Source: Porphyromonadaceae bacterium H1
GTDB lineage: Bacteria; Bacteroidota; Bacteroidia; Bacteroidales; Paludibacteraceae
Assembly (NCBI GenBank): GCA_001653155.1
Contig: BDEJ01000047.1
Coordinates: forward strand, 1-64,000
Length of the DNA: 64,000 bases
Direction of reading: 5' to 3'
In this document: positions 55,246 through 63,673 of the stretch, piece by piece
Position numbering within the stretch: the stretch's first letter is position 1
How the letters are laid out: the number at the start of each line of letters is the position of its first letter
Translations under genes and position numbers: made by a program
The notes under the pieces: generated by a model
Database searches by the model: none
Told to the model about the DNA's origin: nothing
What the model saw: the letters and a program-made list of their open reading frames with translations, nothing else

Positions 55246-56313
55246 GCGATTTTTTTCCAGTAACAGACTTATCAGCCGGGAAACAGGGTATTCCGACAGA
55301 CGGCTACAGGGAATACAAAGATAAGTCTTCAGCAAATCGGATTCGGACGCAATCCGGATGGATACAAGTTGAGCCTCGACAAGTCGATGGCTCAACTTAT
55401 GTTTTAAAGAACTTGATATTCGAACAAGCTCCACATCCAGATCTCCGAACAAATCACGGAATTCGCTATGTGTAAGCAATGCTTCGGGAGCAAGTAAAGC
55501 GCCTTCCGATTCGATAAGAGGAAACTCGTATAAGCCGGCCCAAATATCCCCTTCGCTCCGCTTACGAAGGTAAATATTATCCTCACATCTGATATACAAG
55601 TAATTAAAATAGCGATTGCTCACCTTCGTTTTATTTTCTTTTACCGGAAAACGTTCGGGAGATTTAGCTCGATAAGCCTCGCAGCCCGGCTGCAAAGGAC
55701 ATTCCCAACATCGAGGAGAAGCAGGCGTGCAGAACAGGGCTCCAAAATCCATGATAGCCTGATTGTAAAGCCCCGGCTGTTTTTTATCCAATAACTCCTG
55801 AGCCAAGGCTGCAAATTCCTTCTTCCCCAGAGCGCTGTAGATGGGTGTCGAAATTGCAAACAAACGAGACAAAACCCGGTACACATTACCGTCAACCACC
55901 GCATAAGGCTGGTTGTAAGCAAAAGAACAGATAGCGGCTGCGGTATAAGCTCCTACGCCCGAAAGGCTCAAGACATCGGAATAGTTTTCAGGAAAAACAC
56001 CTCCGAAGGCGCTCTCAATGTGTTTCGCTGCTTTATGCAGGTTACGCGCCCGTGAATAATAGCCCAGTCCCTGCCAATACTTGAGCACCTCATCCTCCGC
56101 AGCTTCAGCCAGTATTTTCACAGACGGGAAACGCTCCACAAAACGCAAGTAATACTCATACCCCTGATTCACACGAGTTTGCTGCAATATGATTTCAGAA
56201 ATCCAAATCCGGTAAGGATCGTTTATATCACGCCAAGGCAGCTCCCGCTTATGAGTGGCGTACCATTGTATCAAAGCATCCGCTATCCATGAATTGCAAT
56301 TTTGCTCCATCAT
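55222..56313 (-). CDS. mutY: A/G-specific adenine glycosylase
   Basis: MutY removes adenine mispaired with 8-oxoguanine. The 363-residue protein has RELPWRDINDPYRIWISEII, the helix-hairpin-helix LSGVGAYTAAAICSFAY followed by the catalytic aspartate in AVVDGNVYRVL, the 4Fe-4S cysteines in CTPASPRCWECPLQPGC, and a C-terminal NUDIX-like domain that reads 8-oxoG (WAGLYEFPLIE). Its last 24 bases overlap the convergent esterase gene. A full promoter lies upstream. Confidence 0.96.
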   Translation of the reverse strand: MMEQNCNSWIADALIQWYATHKRELPWRDINDPYRIWISEIILQQTRVNQGYEYYLRFVERFPSVKILAEAAEDEVLKYWQGLGYYSRARNLHKAAKHIESAFGGVFPENYSDVLSLSGVGAYTAAAICSFAYNQPYAVVDGNVYRVLSRLFAISTPIYSALGKKEFAALAQELLDKKQPGLYNQAIMDFGALFCTPASPRCWECPLQPGCEAYRAKSPERFPVKENKTKVSNRYFNYLYIRCEDNIYLRKRSEGDIWAGLYEFPLIESEGALLAPEALLTHSEFRDLFGDLDVELVRISSSLKHKLSHRLVEAQLVSIRIASESDLLKTYLCIPCSRLSEYPVSRLISLLLEKNRLLPDLFK

Positions 56314-56390
56314 TTTATATTCTTTTCATACATTGTGACCCTTAGGCCGATATACAAGCGAGCAAGCATGGGGCTGCATATACCGGGTTG

Positions 56391-56420
56391 CAAAAATAAC
56401 TCAAAAGAACAAATGCACAA
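56391..56420 (-). promoter_or_regulatory. Promoter of mutY
   Basis: On the minus strand, TTG (56420-56418), 19 bases, then TATTTTTG (56398-56391). The leader is about 70 bases. Confidence 0.62.
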
Positions 56421-56593
56421 GAAAGCCCATCAATCGTCTTAAAAGAGAGAGTGACACAAGGGCATGTGACAATAAGAAATGTACAGGAAACAGCTCGCGG
56501 AACACAAGCAGGGATTCACTTCACGACAAGAAATAAAAAGGAAGCTTTTTCAAAAAAGAATCTGCAATTGTTTTTTAATCAGAAGAAAAAGCG
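56421..56593. other. Intergenic spacer between mutY and hup promoters
   Basis: The whole mutY-hup gap is 360 bases and holds two divergent promoters. Between them is AT-rich DNA in which I see no gene, hairpin or repeat. Confidence 0.5.
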
Positions 56594-56601
56594 TATATTT
56601 G
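56594..56601 (+). promoter_or_regulatory. -7 box for the HU gene
   Basis: TATATTTG is an exact TAnnTTTG box, 73 bases upstream of the ATG. A TTG at 56568-56570 is slightly far for a -33. Confidence 0.6.
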
Positions 56602-56673
56602 CAGTCCGTTCTAAAAAAGGATATTTTCATAAAAAAACATATATAATTACTAACAAATTTAACAGATACCAAA

Positions 56674-56949
56674 ATGACTAAAGCGGATATCGTAAATGAA
56701 ATTGCCAAGAATACAGGCATTGATAAAGCTACGGTTTTGACGACTGTGGAAGCTTTTATTGAAACAGTAAAAGGATCCTTAGCAAAAAAGGAAAACGTTT
56801 ACCTCAGAGGATTCGGTAGTTTTATCATCAAGGAAAGAGCCCAAAAAACAGCTCGCAACATCTCTAAAAATGTGACGATCATCATTCCGGCTCACAAGAT
56901 TCCGGCATTTAAACCGTCGAAAGTTTTTCTGGGAATGGTAAAAAATTAA
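56674..56949 (+). CDS. HU family DNA-binding protein
   Basis: HU-type proteins bend and compact DNA. The 91-residue protein begins TKADIVNEIAKNTGIDKATV, has VKGSLAKKENVYLRGFGSFIIKERA across the dimer core and start of the arm, then RNISKNVTIIIPAHKIPAFKPSK in place of the usual GRNPxTGE arm, and ends with a short helix. It is one of several HU paralogues typical of Bacteroidetes. Two short genes (the COX24-like protein and then rng) follow closely. Confidence 0.95.
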   Translation: MTKADIVNEIAKNTGIDKATVLTTVEAFIETVKGSLAKKENVYLRGFGSFIIKERAQKTARNISKNVTIIIPAHKIPAFKPSKVFLGMVKN

Positions 56950-56982
56950 ATTCATTCATATTAAACCAATAAAAGATTAAAG

Positions 56983-57072
56983 ATGCCAAGCGGTAAAAAA
57001 AGAAAAAGACATAAAATGTCTACACACAAGAGAAAGAAAAGACTACGTAAAAATAGACATAAGAAAAAATAA
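56983..57072 (+). CDS. 29-residue COX24/AURKAIP1-like ribosomal mini-protein
   Basis: This very short gene encodes MPSGKKRKRHKMSTHKRKKR and nine more basic residues; 20 of the 29 residues are Lys, Arg or His. It matches the small Bacteroidetes protein carrying the AURKAIP1/COX24 C-terminal signature (KRKRHKM-x-THKRKKR), homologous to mitochondrial ribosomal protein mS38; I recall that a similar protein was seen in a Bacteroidetes ribosome structure, but cannot check this. It lies 33 bases after HU and ahead of rng, a conserved setting. It is easily missed because of its length. Confidence 0.85.
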   Translation: MPSGKKRKRHKMSTHKRKKRLRKNRHKKK

Positions 57073-57097
57073 GTCTGGTCTTTAAAAAACAGAAACA

Positions 57098-57148
57098 GCG
57101 AAGAACAAACTTTACAAGCTTTTACGCAGCCTGAAGTTTGTTCTTCGC
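57098..57148 (+). other. 15-bp hairpin upstream of rng
   Basis: GCGAAGAACAAACTT (57098-57112) pairs perfectly with AAGTTTGTTCTTCGC (57134-57148) around a 21-base loop. It ends 21 bases before the rng start codon and has no T-tract, so a leader or processing role is as likely as termination of the HU/mini-protein transcript. Confidence 0.72.
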
Positions 57149-57169
57149 ATAAAATCCCAATCAAAAAAA

Positions 57170-58744
57170 GTGAATAGCGAATTAGTAGTCGATGTCAAAG
57201 CATCGGAAATTTCAATTGCGCTGCTCGAAGACAAGCGTTTGGTGGAACTACAGCAAGAGGGACGTGAAGAACAGTTTGCTGTAGGGAACATCTACCTCGG
57301 GAAAGTAAAGAAAATAATGCCCGGTCTTAATGCAGCCTTTGTGGATGTCGGTTACGGAAAAGACGCTTTTTTACACTATCTTGATTTAGGATCCAATTTC
57401 AACACCCTTTCTAACTTTTGCGCGCAGGTACTGAAAGACCGGAAGAAAGCACCTGCCATACAAAAAACAAAACAATTTCCGGAAATAGAAAAAAACGGCG
57501 CCATCGTCGATTTATTAACGCCCGGTCAAGAGATTTTGGTTCAAATAGCCAAGGAGCCCATTTCGACAAAAGGCCCGCGCCTGACGGCTGAAGTCTCCAT
57601 TGCAGGACGTTTTTTAGTACTGATTCCTTTTTCCGACAAGGTATCGGTTTCGCAAAAGATAAAAACGGAAAAAGAACGTATCCGTTTAAAACAACTCGTT
57701 CAAAGCATTAAGCCTAAGGGCTTTGGCGTCATTATCCGTACAGTAGCCGAAGAAAAAAAAGTAGCCGAACTGGATAATGAACTCAGACTCTTAGTAAAGC
57801 GCTGGGATGAAACAGTAGCCAACATCCAACGCTCCAAAGGTGTTTCGCTTATTTTAGAAGAGATCAGCCGTACGGGAGGTATTATCAGAGATCTGTTCAA
57901 CTCGGATTTCAAACACATACACATCAACGACCCTGCGGTCTTTACAGAAGTGAGCGACTACGTCGAAATGATAGCTCCGGAGCGCAAAGACATCGTTAAG
58001 TTGTATAAAAAAGAACAACCGATATTCGATGCATTCAGAATAACCAAACAGATAAAGGCCGCTCTGGGTAAAGCCGTTTCGTTTAAAAACGGAGCCTATC
58101 TGATTATTGAGCAAACGGAAGCTCTACACGTTATAGACGTAAACAGCGGTAACCGCTCGAAAGCCGGAAACGGACAAGAGGAAAACGCCTTTGAAGTCAA
58201 TTTGGCTGCAGCCGACGAAATTGCACGGCAATTACGGCTTCGCGACATGGGCGGCATCATCGTGGTCGATTTTATCGACATGCACGAAGCCGAACATCGA
58301 CAAAAACTCTATGAGAGGATGCGCGAAGCCATGTCGCAGGACAGAGCCAGACACAACATCCTGCCCTTGAGTAAATTCGGACTCCTGCAAATTACACGCC
58401 AGCGCGTACGTCCGGCCGCTCATGCCGACATTGAAGAGACCTGCCCCACTTGCTTTGGGAAAGGGCATATACGGTCGTCGATACTTTTTACCGACCAACT
58501 GGAAAATAAAATCGACTACCTGGTAAACAAACTGAAAGTAACGGAATTTGTGTTGCACATACACCCTTATGTGGATGCCTATATTTCGAAAGGCCTGTTT
58601 TCCATCAAATGGAAGTGGAAACGGCGTTTCGGTAGGAATTGCAAGATAATCGCGTCGGAACGACTGGGCTTCCTGCAATACAAATTCCACGATAAGAAAG
58701 GAAATGAAATTGACCTTCAAGAAGAAGTAGAAAAGATTTCGTAA
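57170..58744 (+). CDS. rng: Ribonuclease G/E family endoribonuclease
   Basis: RNase G/E cuts single-stranded RNA in rRNA maturation and mRNA decay. The 524-residue protein has an N-terminal S1 domain (GNIYLGKVKKIMPGLNAAFVDVG), the DNase I-like core with the catalytic aspartates in HVIDVNSG and IVVDFIDMHE, and the zinc-link cysteines in EETCPTCFGKGH, with no long disordered RNase E tail. The start is GTG at 57170, matching the family's MNSELVVDV beginning. It follows a long hairpin and may regulate its own message. Confidence 0.95.
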   Translation: MNSELVVDVKASEISIALLEDKRLVELQQEGREEQFAVGNIYLGKVKKIMPGLNAAFVDVGYGKDAFLHYLDLGSNFNTLSNFCAQVLKDRKKAPAIQKTKQFPEIEKNGAIVDLLTPGQEILVQIAKEPISTKGPRLTAEVSIAGRFLVLIPFSDKVSVSQKIKTEKERIRLKQLVQSIKPKGFGVIIRTVAEEKKVAELDNELRLLVKRWDETVANIQRSKGVSLILEEISRTGGIIRDLFNSDFKHIHINDPAVFTEVSDYVEMIAPERKDIVKLYKKEQPIFDAFRITKQIKAALGKAVSFKNGAYLIIEQTEALHVIDVNSGNRSKAGNGQEENAFEVNLAAADEIARQLRLRDMGGIIVVDFIDMHEAEHRQKLYERMREAMSQDRARHNILPLSKFGLLQITRQRVRPAAHADIEETCPTCFGKGHIRSSILFTDQLENKIDYLVNKLKVTEFVLHIHPYVDAYISKGLFSIKWKWKRRFGRNCKIIASERLGFLQYKFHDKKGNEIDLQEEVEKIS

Positions 58745-58795
58745 CAAGAAAACTTACTCAAAACAATAAAAAATAATTGTTTTGGCCAAACGACG

Positions 58796-58829
58796 AAGGG
58801 CTGCCTGAATAAAATTCTCGGCAGCCCTT
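58796..58829 (+). terminator. Terminator between rng and the PspC gene
   Basis: AAGGGCTGCC pairs with GGCAGCCCTT around 14 bases, followed on the plus strand by TTGTTGT. A second small AAAACAAT/ATTGTTTT repeat at about 58760-58783 lies just before it, so the region may stop transcription from both sides. Confidence 0.68.
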
Positions 58830-58851
58830 GTTGTAAAACCCCGGAGCTCTT

Positions 58852-60576
58852 TCAATTCAACCGGAAAGAAGAGGCTGGCCCGGTATCTTGCTTGACATGG
58901 GCGGGATGTCCGTAACAGGTAATCTTGGAAACACCCTTGGCATCAGCCTCAATGCTATGCAAGGCATGCACATCCGCCTCTCCGGCTCCTTTGAGATTTA
59001 TATACACATGAGTAGCCCGAAGATCGCGTGCCTGTATTTTGGAAGCACCCGAAGATCTGATTTTCAAGGAGTCCGAACGGCCGGAGAGAGCAAGCTTCGA
59101 AGCTCCACGAATATCAATGTCAATACTTCCATCGACAGCAGCCTCCAAGTTGGCCTGAGAGGCGCCATGCAAAGCTAACAAGAGGGAGGAAGAAGTATGC
59201 AGGGGAGATTGACTCCTTATATCACAAGCCCCCCGAACGCTAATACTACTGATGGAATCCATATTAAGCTGCAAGCGCACTCGAAACGAGGAATGAAAAA
59301 CACCTGTAGAATAGACATGCAGTACTCCATTACGCACTTCGGTTTGCAGCTTCGGTAAATATGCTTCGTAAGTTGACAGCATCACCCGGGGAGCCGTATC
59401 TTGCCGAAGCTCCAATTCGATACTGCCTGAAGCGTCGATAGCATGGAAAGGCGGTAATTCCCGTATCTCATCGGTCATTATGAGATTTTCTTCTACCCGA
59501 GAAGTATTTCCGGTCGTGCAGTATCTCAGCCCGGGGAGTAGGCTGCTGCCCACTATCGCAACGCTAATAAGTCCTGCAAACCATAAAATGAGAAGCAGCC
59601 AAAGCGACTTCGAAACAGGTGTATCAGCTTGCTTGCGCCGAAGGAGGCGTACAATACCGTAAGCTATCAAACACATGGGGCAAGCCACAATCAAGAAAGT
59701 CCCCACAAGCAATAAGAGCAGTTGTCCGTTGGAAGCTTCCAAGCCTGAAGAAGAGATGAAGGGAAGAAAAGCTTGTATAAAATCGGGCTCGAAAATCAGG
59801 AAAGCCAATAAGGTAAAAAAGCATAACAGCAAAACAAAACCCAAGAGAGATAAGGCCACGGCCACAAAACTACCGATAATCTTAAGCAGCACTCCAAAAA
59901 TATTCACGAATCTTTTACCGATACTTTCCATGTTTTGATTGAAACCCTCGCTTTCGACGTAGGACTTCAGGTTTTGAAATTCGGCCTTGATATTTTCTAT
60001 CGTCACGGCCTCCCCCTGCATCTCAAGGCGTTGGGAAGTCGTTACGGCTTTAGGCGCTATTATCCAGAGCAAGAGGTAGGTACAGAGTATGAACCATCCT
60101 CCGCTGAAGATCGTAAAGAAAAAGAAAAGCAGCACGATAAGGATGCGTACGATGGTAGCATCCATATCGAAATAGGCGGCAAGGCCTCCGCCGACACCTC
60201 CTAAAATAGCATTTTCCGGATCGCGGTAAAAACGACGCGAGGATTTGCTTTTCTTCCGGCCCGACTCCTCTTCCGGAGAAGTATGTTTGTCACTATCTTC
60301 GCTCCCGCCGTCATCATCGACAAACTGACTGGGGTTTCCCATAACTTCCATAACCGTTCGTACATCCGAAAGGTTAATCACATGCTTGTTCTTATTCAAA
60401 CTTTCGCCGAATAGCTCTGCAATACGGGCTTCGATGTCGTTCATGATTTCCTCCTGCTCGGGATCGGAGGCGAAATGAGTAGCAATATCGCTCAAATAAC
60501 TTTGAAGCAAGTCGTAGGCATCATCGTCGATGGTAAAAGTGATGTTGTTCAGATTAATCGTGATTGTTTTCTTCAT
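58852..60576 (-). CDS. PspC-domain membrane protein with C-terminal DUF2807 domain
   Basis: The 574-residue protein joins an N-terminal cytoplasmic part (about 1-110; ITINLNNITFTIDDDAYDLLQSYL), a PspC domain (about 116-175; FYRDPENAILGGVGGGLAAYF), several membrane helices (about 220-345), and a C-terminal repetitive beta-helix of the DUF2807 (head-GIN) type, with ASGSIEL, GACDIRS and GASKLALSGRSDSLKI repeats. PspC proteins sense or answer membrane stress; DUF2807 is a surface/adhesin-like fold. It lies downstream of padR, with a set of pairing RNA segments between them. It is probably the last gene of the efflux operon. Confidence 0.9.
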   Translation of the reverse strand: MKKTITINLNNITFTIDDDAYDLLQSYLSDIATHFASDPEQEEIMNDIEARIAELFGESLNKNKHVINLSDVRTVMEVMGNPSQFVDDDGGSEDSDKHTSPEEESGRKKSKSSRRFYRDPENAILGGVGGGLAAYFDMDATIVRILIVLLFFFFTIFSGGWFILCTYLLLWIIAPKAVTTSQRLEMQGEAVTIENIKAEFQNLKSYVESEGFNQNMESIGKRFVNIFGVLLKIIGSFVAVALSLLGFVLLLCFFTLLAFLIFEPDFIQAFLPFISSSGLEASNGQLLLLLVGTFLIVACPMCLIAYGIVRLLRRKQADTPVSKSLWLLLILWFAGLISVAIVGSSLLPGLRYCTTGNTSRVEENLIMTDEIRELPPFHAIDASGSIELELRQDTAPRVMLSTYEAYLPKLQTEVRNGVLHVYSTGVFHSSFRVRLQLNMDSISSISVRGACDIRSQSPLHTSSSLLLALHGASQANLEAAVDGSIDIDIRGASKLALSGRSDSLKIRSSGASKIQARDLRATHVYINLKGAGEADVHALHSIEADAKGVSKITCYGHPAHVKQDTGPASSFRLN

Positions 60577-60611
60577 ATTTATCTCATTTTTTCTTTGTGT
60601 CTTTACCGGTC

Positions 60612-60657
60612 GGGCAAAAGCCCAATTCCTCTTTGGGAAAAGCCGGCGGGCTTTTGC
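60612..60657 (-). other. Alternative-hairpin region between padR and pspC
   Basis: GCAAAAGCCC (60614-60623) is the perfect complement of GGGCTTTTGC (60648-60657). AAAAGCC (60638-60644) can pair with the same right-hand segment (60649-60655), GGGC/GCCC (60612-60623) forms a hairpin alone, and CCCAA/TTGGG (60621-60637) gives yet another. The structures exclude one another, as in attenuators. They precede the pspC start by about 36 bases. Confidence 0.6.
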
Positions 60658-60687
60658 AGAAATCTCCTTTCTACCTCTCCCACTCCA

Positions 60688-61026
60688 TCAGTTACAAGGT
60701 TTTCTGCCCTTTATCTCGCAAAGAGCCGTCGATACTTCCTCCCAGGCCTTTTCTATCTCAGCCAAAGCCTCTCTGCCTTTGGAAGTCATTTCATAGTACT
60801 TGCGGGGAGGGCCCATGCTCGACTCCTCCCACTGATAGTTAAGCAGTCCGGCATTCTTCAACCGGGTAAGCAGCGGATAGAGCGTACCTTCGACAACAAT
60901 CAGCTTCACAGCTTTGAGTTCTGCAATGATGTCGGAAGCATAGGCGGGTTTCTTACTGATTATAAGCAGTATAAAATACTCCAGAAAGCCTTTGCGCATT
61001 TGAGATTTTATATTGTCTATATTCAT
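60688..61026 (-). CDS. PadR-family transcriptional regulator
   Basis: The 112-residue protein is a winged-helix PadR repressor: KGFLEYFILLIISKKPAYASDII starts the domain, VVEGTLYPLLTRLKNAGLL is the recognition helix region, and YYEMTSKGREALAEIEKAWEE the wing and C-terminal helix. PadR relatives next to efflux genes usually repress them and react to drugs or phenolic stress. It is located between the TolC gene (70 bases upstream) and the PspC gene (111 bases downstream). Confidence 0.95.
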   Translation of the reverse strand: MNIDNIKSQMRKGFLEYFILLIISKKPAYASDIIAELKAVKLIVVEGTLYPLLTRLKNAGLLNYQWEESSMGPPRKYYEMTSKGREALAEIEKAWEEVSTALCEIKGRKPCN

Positions 61027-61096
61027 AACATTCTGTTTGTGTATCGTTTCCCTTCGTGTAAATTCGGCTTTCCCCGGCTCTTTGACTGTACAGGGA

Positions 61097-62437
61097 CTAT
61101 CTGTTATAGCGTTCCAGTATCATTGTTCTGAAAATATATTCGTACTTAGCCTGTGTTTTTTCCAAAAGCACCTGAGAGAGGTTATTTTTAGCTTGAAAAA
61201 ATTCATATTGCGTAGCTCTTCCGGCATCGTACTTCCGCTGAGCGAAGCGAAAAGCTTCCTGTGCCGCTTTTTCGGATTCTCCGGCGGCCGTCCAACGGGC
61301 CTGTGCAGCCACTGCATTCTGGTAAGCCTGCTCTATAGTCTTTCGCAAAGCAAGTTTGACATTTTCCATCTCCAGCCTGTTGTTTTCCACACTGAGTTTG
61401 GCTGTACGAACCCGATTCCGGGTTTCAAACTTATTAAAAATGGGAATATTCAGACTCAGTCCGACACTGCTACCGAGATTGTTCGAAAGTTGTTTTTCGA
61501 AAGTAGATTGTGTGTTTTTATTGAGCGAGCTGTAAAAATAATCACTTCCGAGTGTCCCGTAGAAACTCAATGTGGGGTAATATCCCGAACGGGCTATGGC
61601 TACATTTTTTTCGGAACTCCTAAGTTTGTATTCCGAGCTTCTCACTTCGGGACGCTGCTGCAGAGCTTTGCTATAGACATCCTCCGGAAGGAGTAAGTCG
61701 GGTTTATTCTCAGTCAGGTGTTCGGGCATAAGCACGTCCATATTCCGGAAATCATCCAAATCAAGTATTTGAGCCAAGTCGAGCAAGGAGAGTTTCAGCG
61801 TATTTTCGGCACGCACCCGGCTCAACTCTTCCTTGGCTTCTTGTGCCTGCAGTTCGTATAGTTCGCCTTCTGCCATACGTCCGGTAGCTACAAGAGCTTT
61901 ACGCTGCAGAATAGCTTCCCGGGTAACAGCAAGCTGTTCTTCGGTAATACGAAGCAACTCCTTATTCATCAAGGCCTGCAAAAAAGCTGTAGATACACTC
62001 AATACGATGTCTTCTTTTATTTTTTCCAGATCGGCCTCCGAGGCTTGCAAGTCTGCTTTCTTTGCATCGATATTGTATTTCATACGCAAACCATCGAAGA
62101 GGGTAATCCCGGCTGAGAGTCGAAGGTTTGTATTCATCGAATTGGTATTTTCGGTCTGATTATAACCAACTTCCGTGCGTCCGAAACCAAAGTTCTGCCC
62201 CAAAGAAGCATTCAGATTAGGCAACAAATCCATACGTGCTTGTTCGTAAGCTATCCTGCGGTTTTCGCCGGTAAGTTGCTGCATCTTTATATTTCGGTTT
62301 TTGGCCAAAGCCGTATCGACGCACTGCTCCAAAGACCAGGGCCCCGTATGAGACGAGGCTGTAAGCGGTACAAATAGAAACACAACGAGCCAAACAGCTG
62401 TAAACAAACTCTTTTTTATATCTTGTAGTGTTTTCAT
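61097..62437 (-). CDS. TolC-family outer-membrane efflux channel
   Basis: The 446-residue protein has a signal peptide (about 1-28) and the repeated helical pattern of TolC-type channels: SLEQCVDTALAKNRNIKMQQL opens the first repeat and VYSKALQQRPEVRSSEYKL the second, with LSLNIPIFNKFETRNRV between barrel strands. It lies 36 bases after the membrane-fusion gene and forms with it and the ABC permease a tripartite exporter of the MacAB-TolC kind. The exported compound is unknown. Confidence 0.93.
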   Translation of the reverse strand: MKTLQDIKKSLFTAVWLVVFLFVPLTASSHTGPWSLEQCVDTALAKNRNIKMQQLTGENRRIAYEQARMDLLPNLNASLGQNFGFGRTEVGYNQTENTNSMNTNLRLSAGITLFDGLRMKYNIDAKKADLQASEADLEKIKEDIVLSVSTAFLQALMNKELLRITEEQLAVTREAILQRKALVATGRMAEGELYELQAQEAKEELSRVRAENTLKLSLLDLAQILDLDDFRNMDVLMPEHLTENKPDLLLPEDVYSKALQQRPEVRSSEYKLRSSEKNVAIARSGYYPTLSFYGTLGSDYFYSSLNKNTQSTFEKQLSNNLGSSVGLSLNIPIFNKFETRNRVRTAKLSVENNRLEMENVKLALRKTIEQAYQNAVAAQARWTAAGESEKAAQEAFRFAQRKYDAGRATQYEFFQAKNNLSQVLLEKTQAKYEYIFRTMILERYNR

Positions 62438-62473
62438 ATCTTGCTGTTTTTCATTTATTCAAAAAAGGAAAAA

Positions 62474-63577
62474 CTATTTTTTCTCTTCGGTTTTAAGACT
62501 TCCACGCACTTTTTCATCGGGCTTCAGTCCTTCCTTTATCTCTATTTTGAGACCATCCGACAGACCTATCCGGACTTGCTTTTTCTCGAAAGTCTGCGGT
62601 TCTTCTGCAGTAAGTAGATACACGAAAGCCGAGTCTTTCGAAAATTCGAGACAACTTTCCGGCAAAGTCCATACACTGTCTCTTTTATCGAGTATAATCT
62701 CGGCATTCGCACTGTATCCGGCCCGAATATAAAGACTATCGGGAGCTTCGAGGGCCGCCTTCATCTCAAACATCACCGCACCGGATTCCTCCACGCCTTT
62801 GGGAGATACATATTCGAGCGATGCCGGTATCTTCACGTCTTGCAAGGCTCCGATCGTAATGTATATACGAACTCCCGGTTTGATACGCCCTACCTCGGTT
62901 TCGTCGAGTTTACCGACAAAAAGCATGTCGTTCATGTTGGCTACACTGGCAATGGTGGTGCCATCGTTGAAGTTGTTCGACTGAATAACCGAATTTCCGA
63001 CCTTTACCGGGATATCGAGTATAGTTCCGTTCACAGTCGAGCGCACCAGCGTGTTACTGGATTTGGAGGTATCACTCAGAATTCCATCGCGGATGAGGCT
63101 CAGATTGTCCTGCGCAGCCTTGAGTTCCTCCTGGTCGTTGCTGTACTGCAAGGCTATCTTCTCAAAAGCCTCTTTAGAGCTTACGTTATCCGCAAACAGT
63201 TGCTTCTCGCGTTCGTAATTCTTCTTCGACTGCTCCAAAGAGAGTTTTGCACGCTTCAGACGCGATTCGGCGGCATTCAGGCTGATCATGTCGGGGATTA
63301 CTTTAATTTTGGCAATGACATCGCCGGCCTTAACTTTATCACCGGCCTCTTTCAATACTTCGGAAACAATACCGGAAATTTGAGGCTTAATCAAAATTTC
63401 ATTACGCGGCTCTATCTTTCCGGTAGCCAAACTACGTTTTTCCACATTATCCCGCTTGAGTACTTCCGTATTGTACAGCAGTTTTTTGGGGCGCGATTTC
63501 TGATACAAATACAACAAAGTGCCCAGCACCAATATGCCCAGCAAGGCCCACAAAACATATTTGAAAATCTTTTTCAT
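62474..63577 (-). CDS. Periplasmic membrane-fusion protein (MacA/HlyD type)
   Basis: The 367-residue protein has one N-terminal membrane helix (about 5-25), then the lipoyl/barrel-sandwich domain (VEKRSLATGKIEPRNEILIKPQISG), a coiled hairpin (about 100-165), and the beta-barrel end with IKPGVRIYITIGALQD. It bridges the ABC permease and TolC-like channel. It is 96 bases from the permease gene. Confidence 0.92.
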   Translation of the reverse strand: MKKIFKYVLWALLGILVLGTLLYLYQKSRPKKLLYNTEVLKRDNVEKRSLATGKIEPRNEILIKPQISGIVSEVLKEAGDKVKAGDVIAKIKVIPDMISLNAAESRLKRAKLSLEQSKKNYEREKQLFADNVSSKEAFEKIALQYSNDQEELKAAQDNLSLIRDGILSDTSKSSNTLVRSTVNGTILDIPVKVGNSVIQSNNFNDGTTIASVANMNDMLFVGKLDETEVGRIKPGVRIYITIGALQDVKIPASLEYVSPKGVEESGAVMFEMKAALEAPDSLYIRAGYSANAEIILDKRDSVWTLPESCLEFSKDSAFVYLLTAEEPQTFEKKQVRIGLSDGLKIEIKEGLKPDEKVRGSLKTEEKK

Positions 63578-63673
63578 AAAACTTGAAAATAAGGCTTCGA
63601 AAATTCTCTTCGCAATAAAACTTCCGAAAGCGTATAAAACATTTAACAGAAATTACAAGATTCGTAGCTCAAC

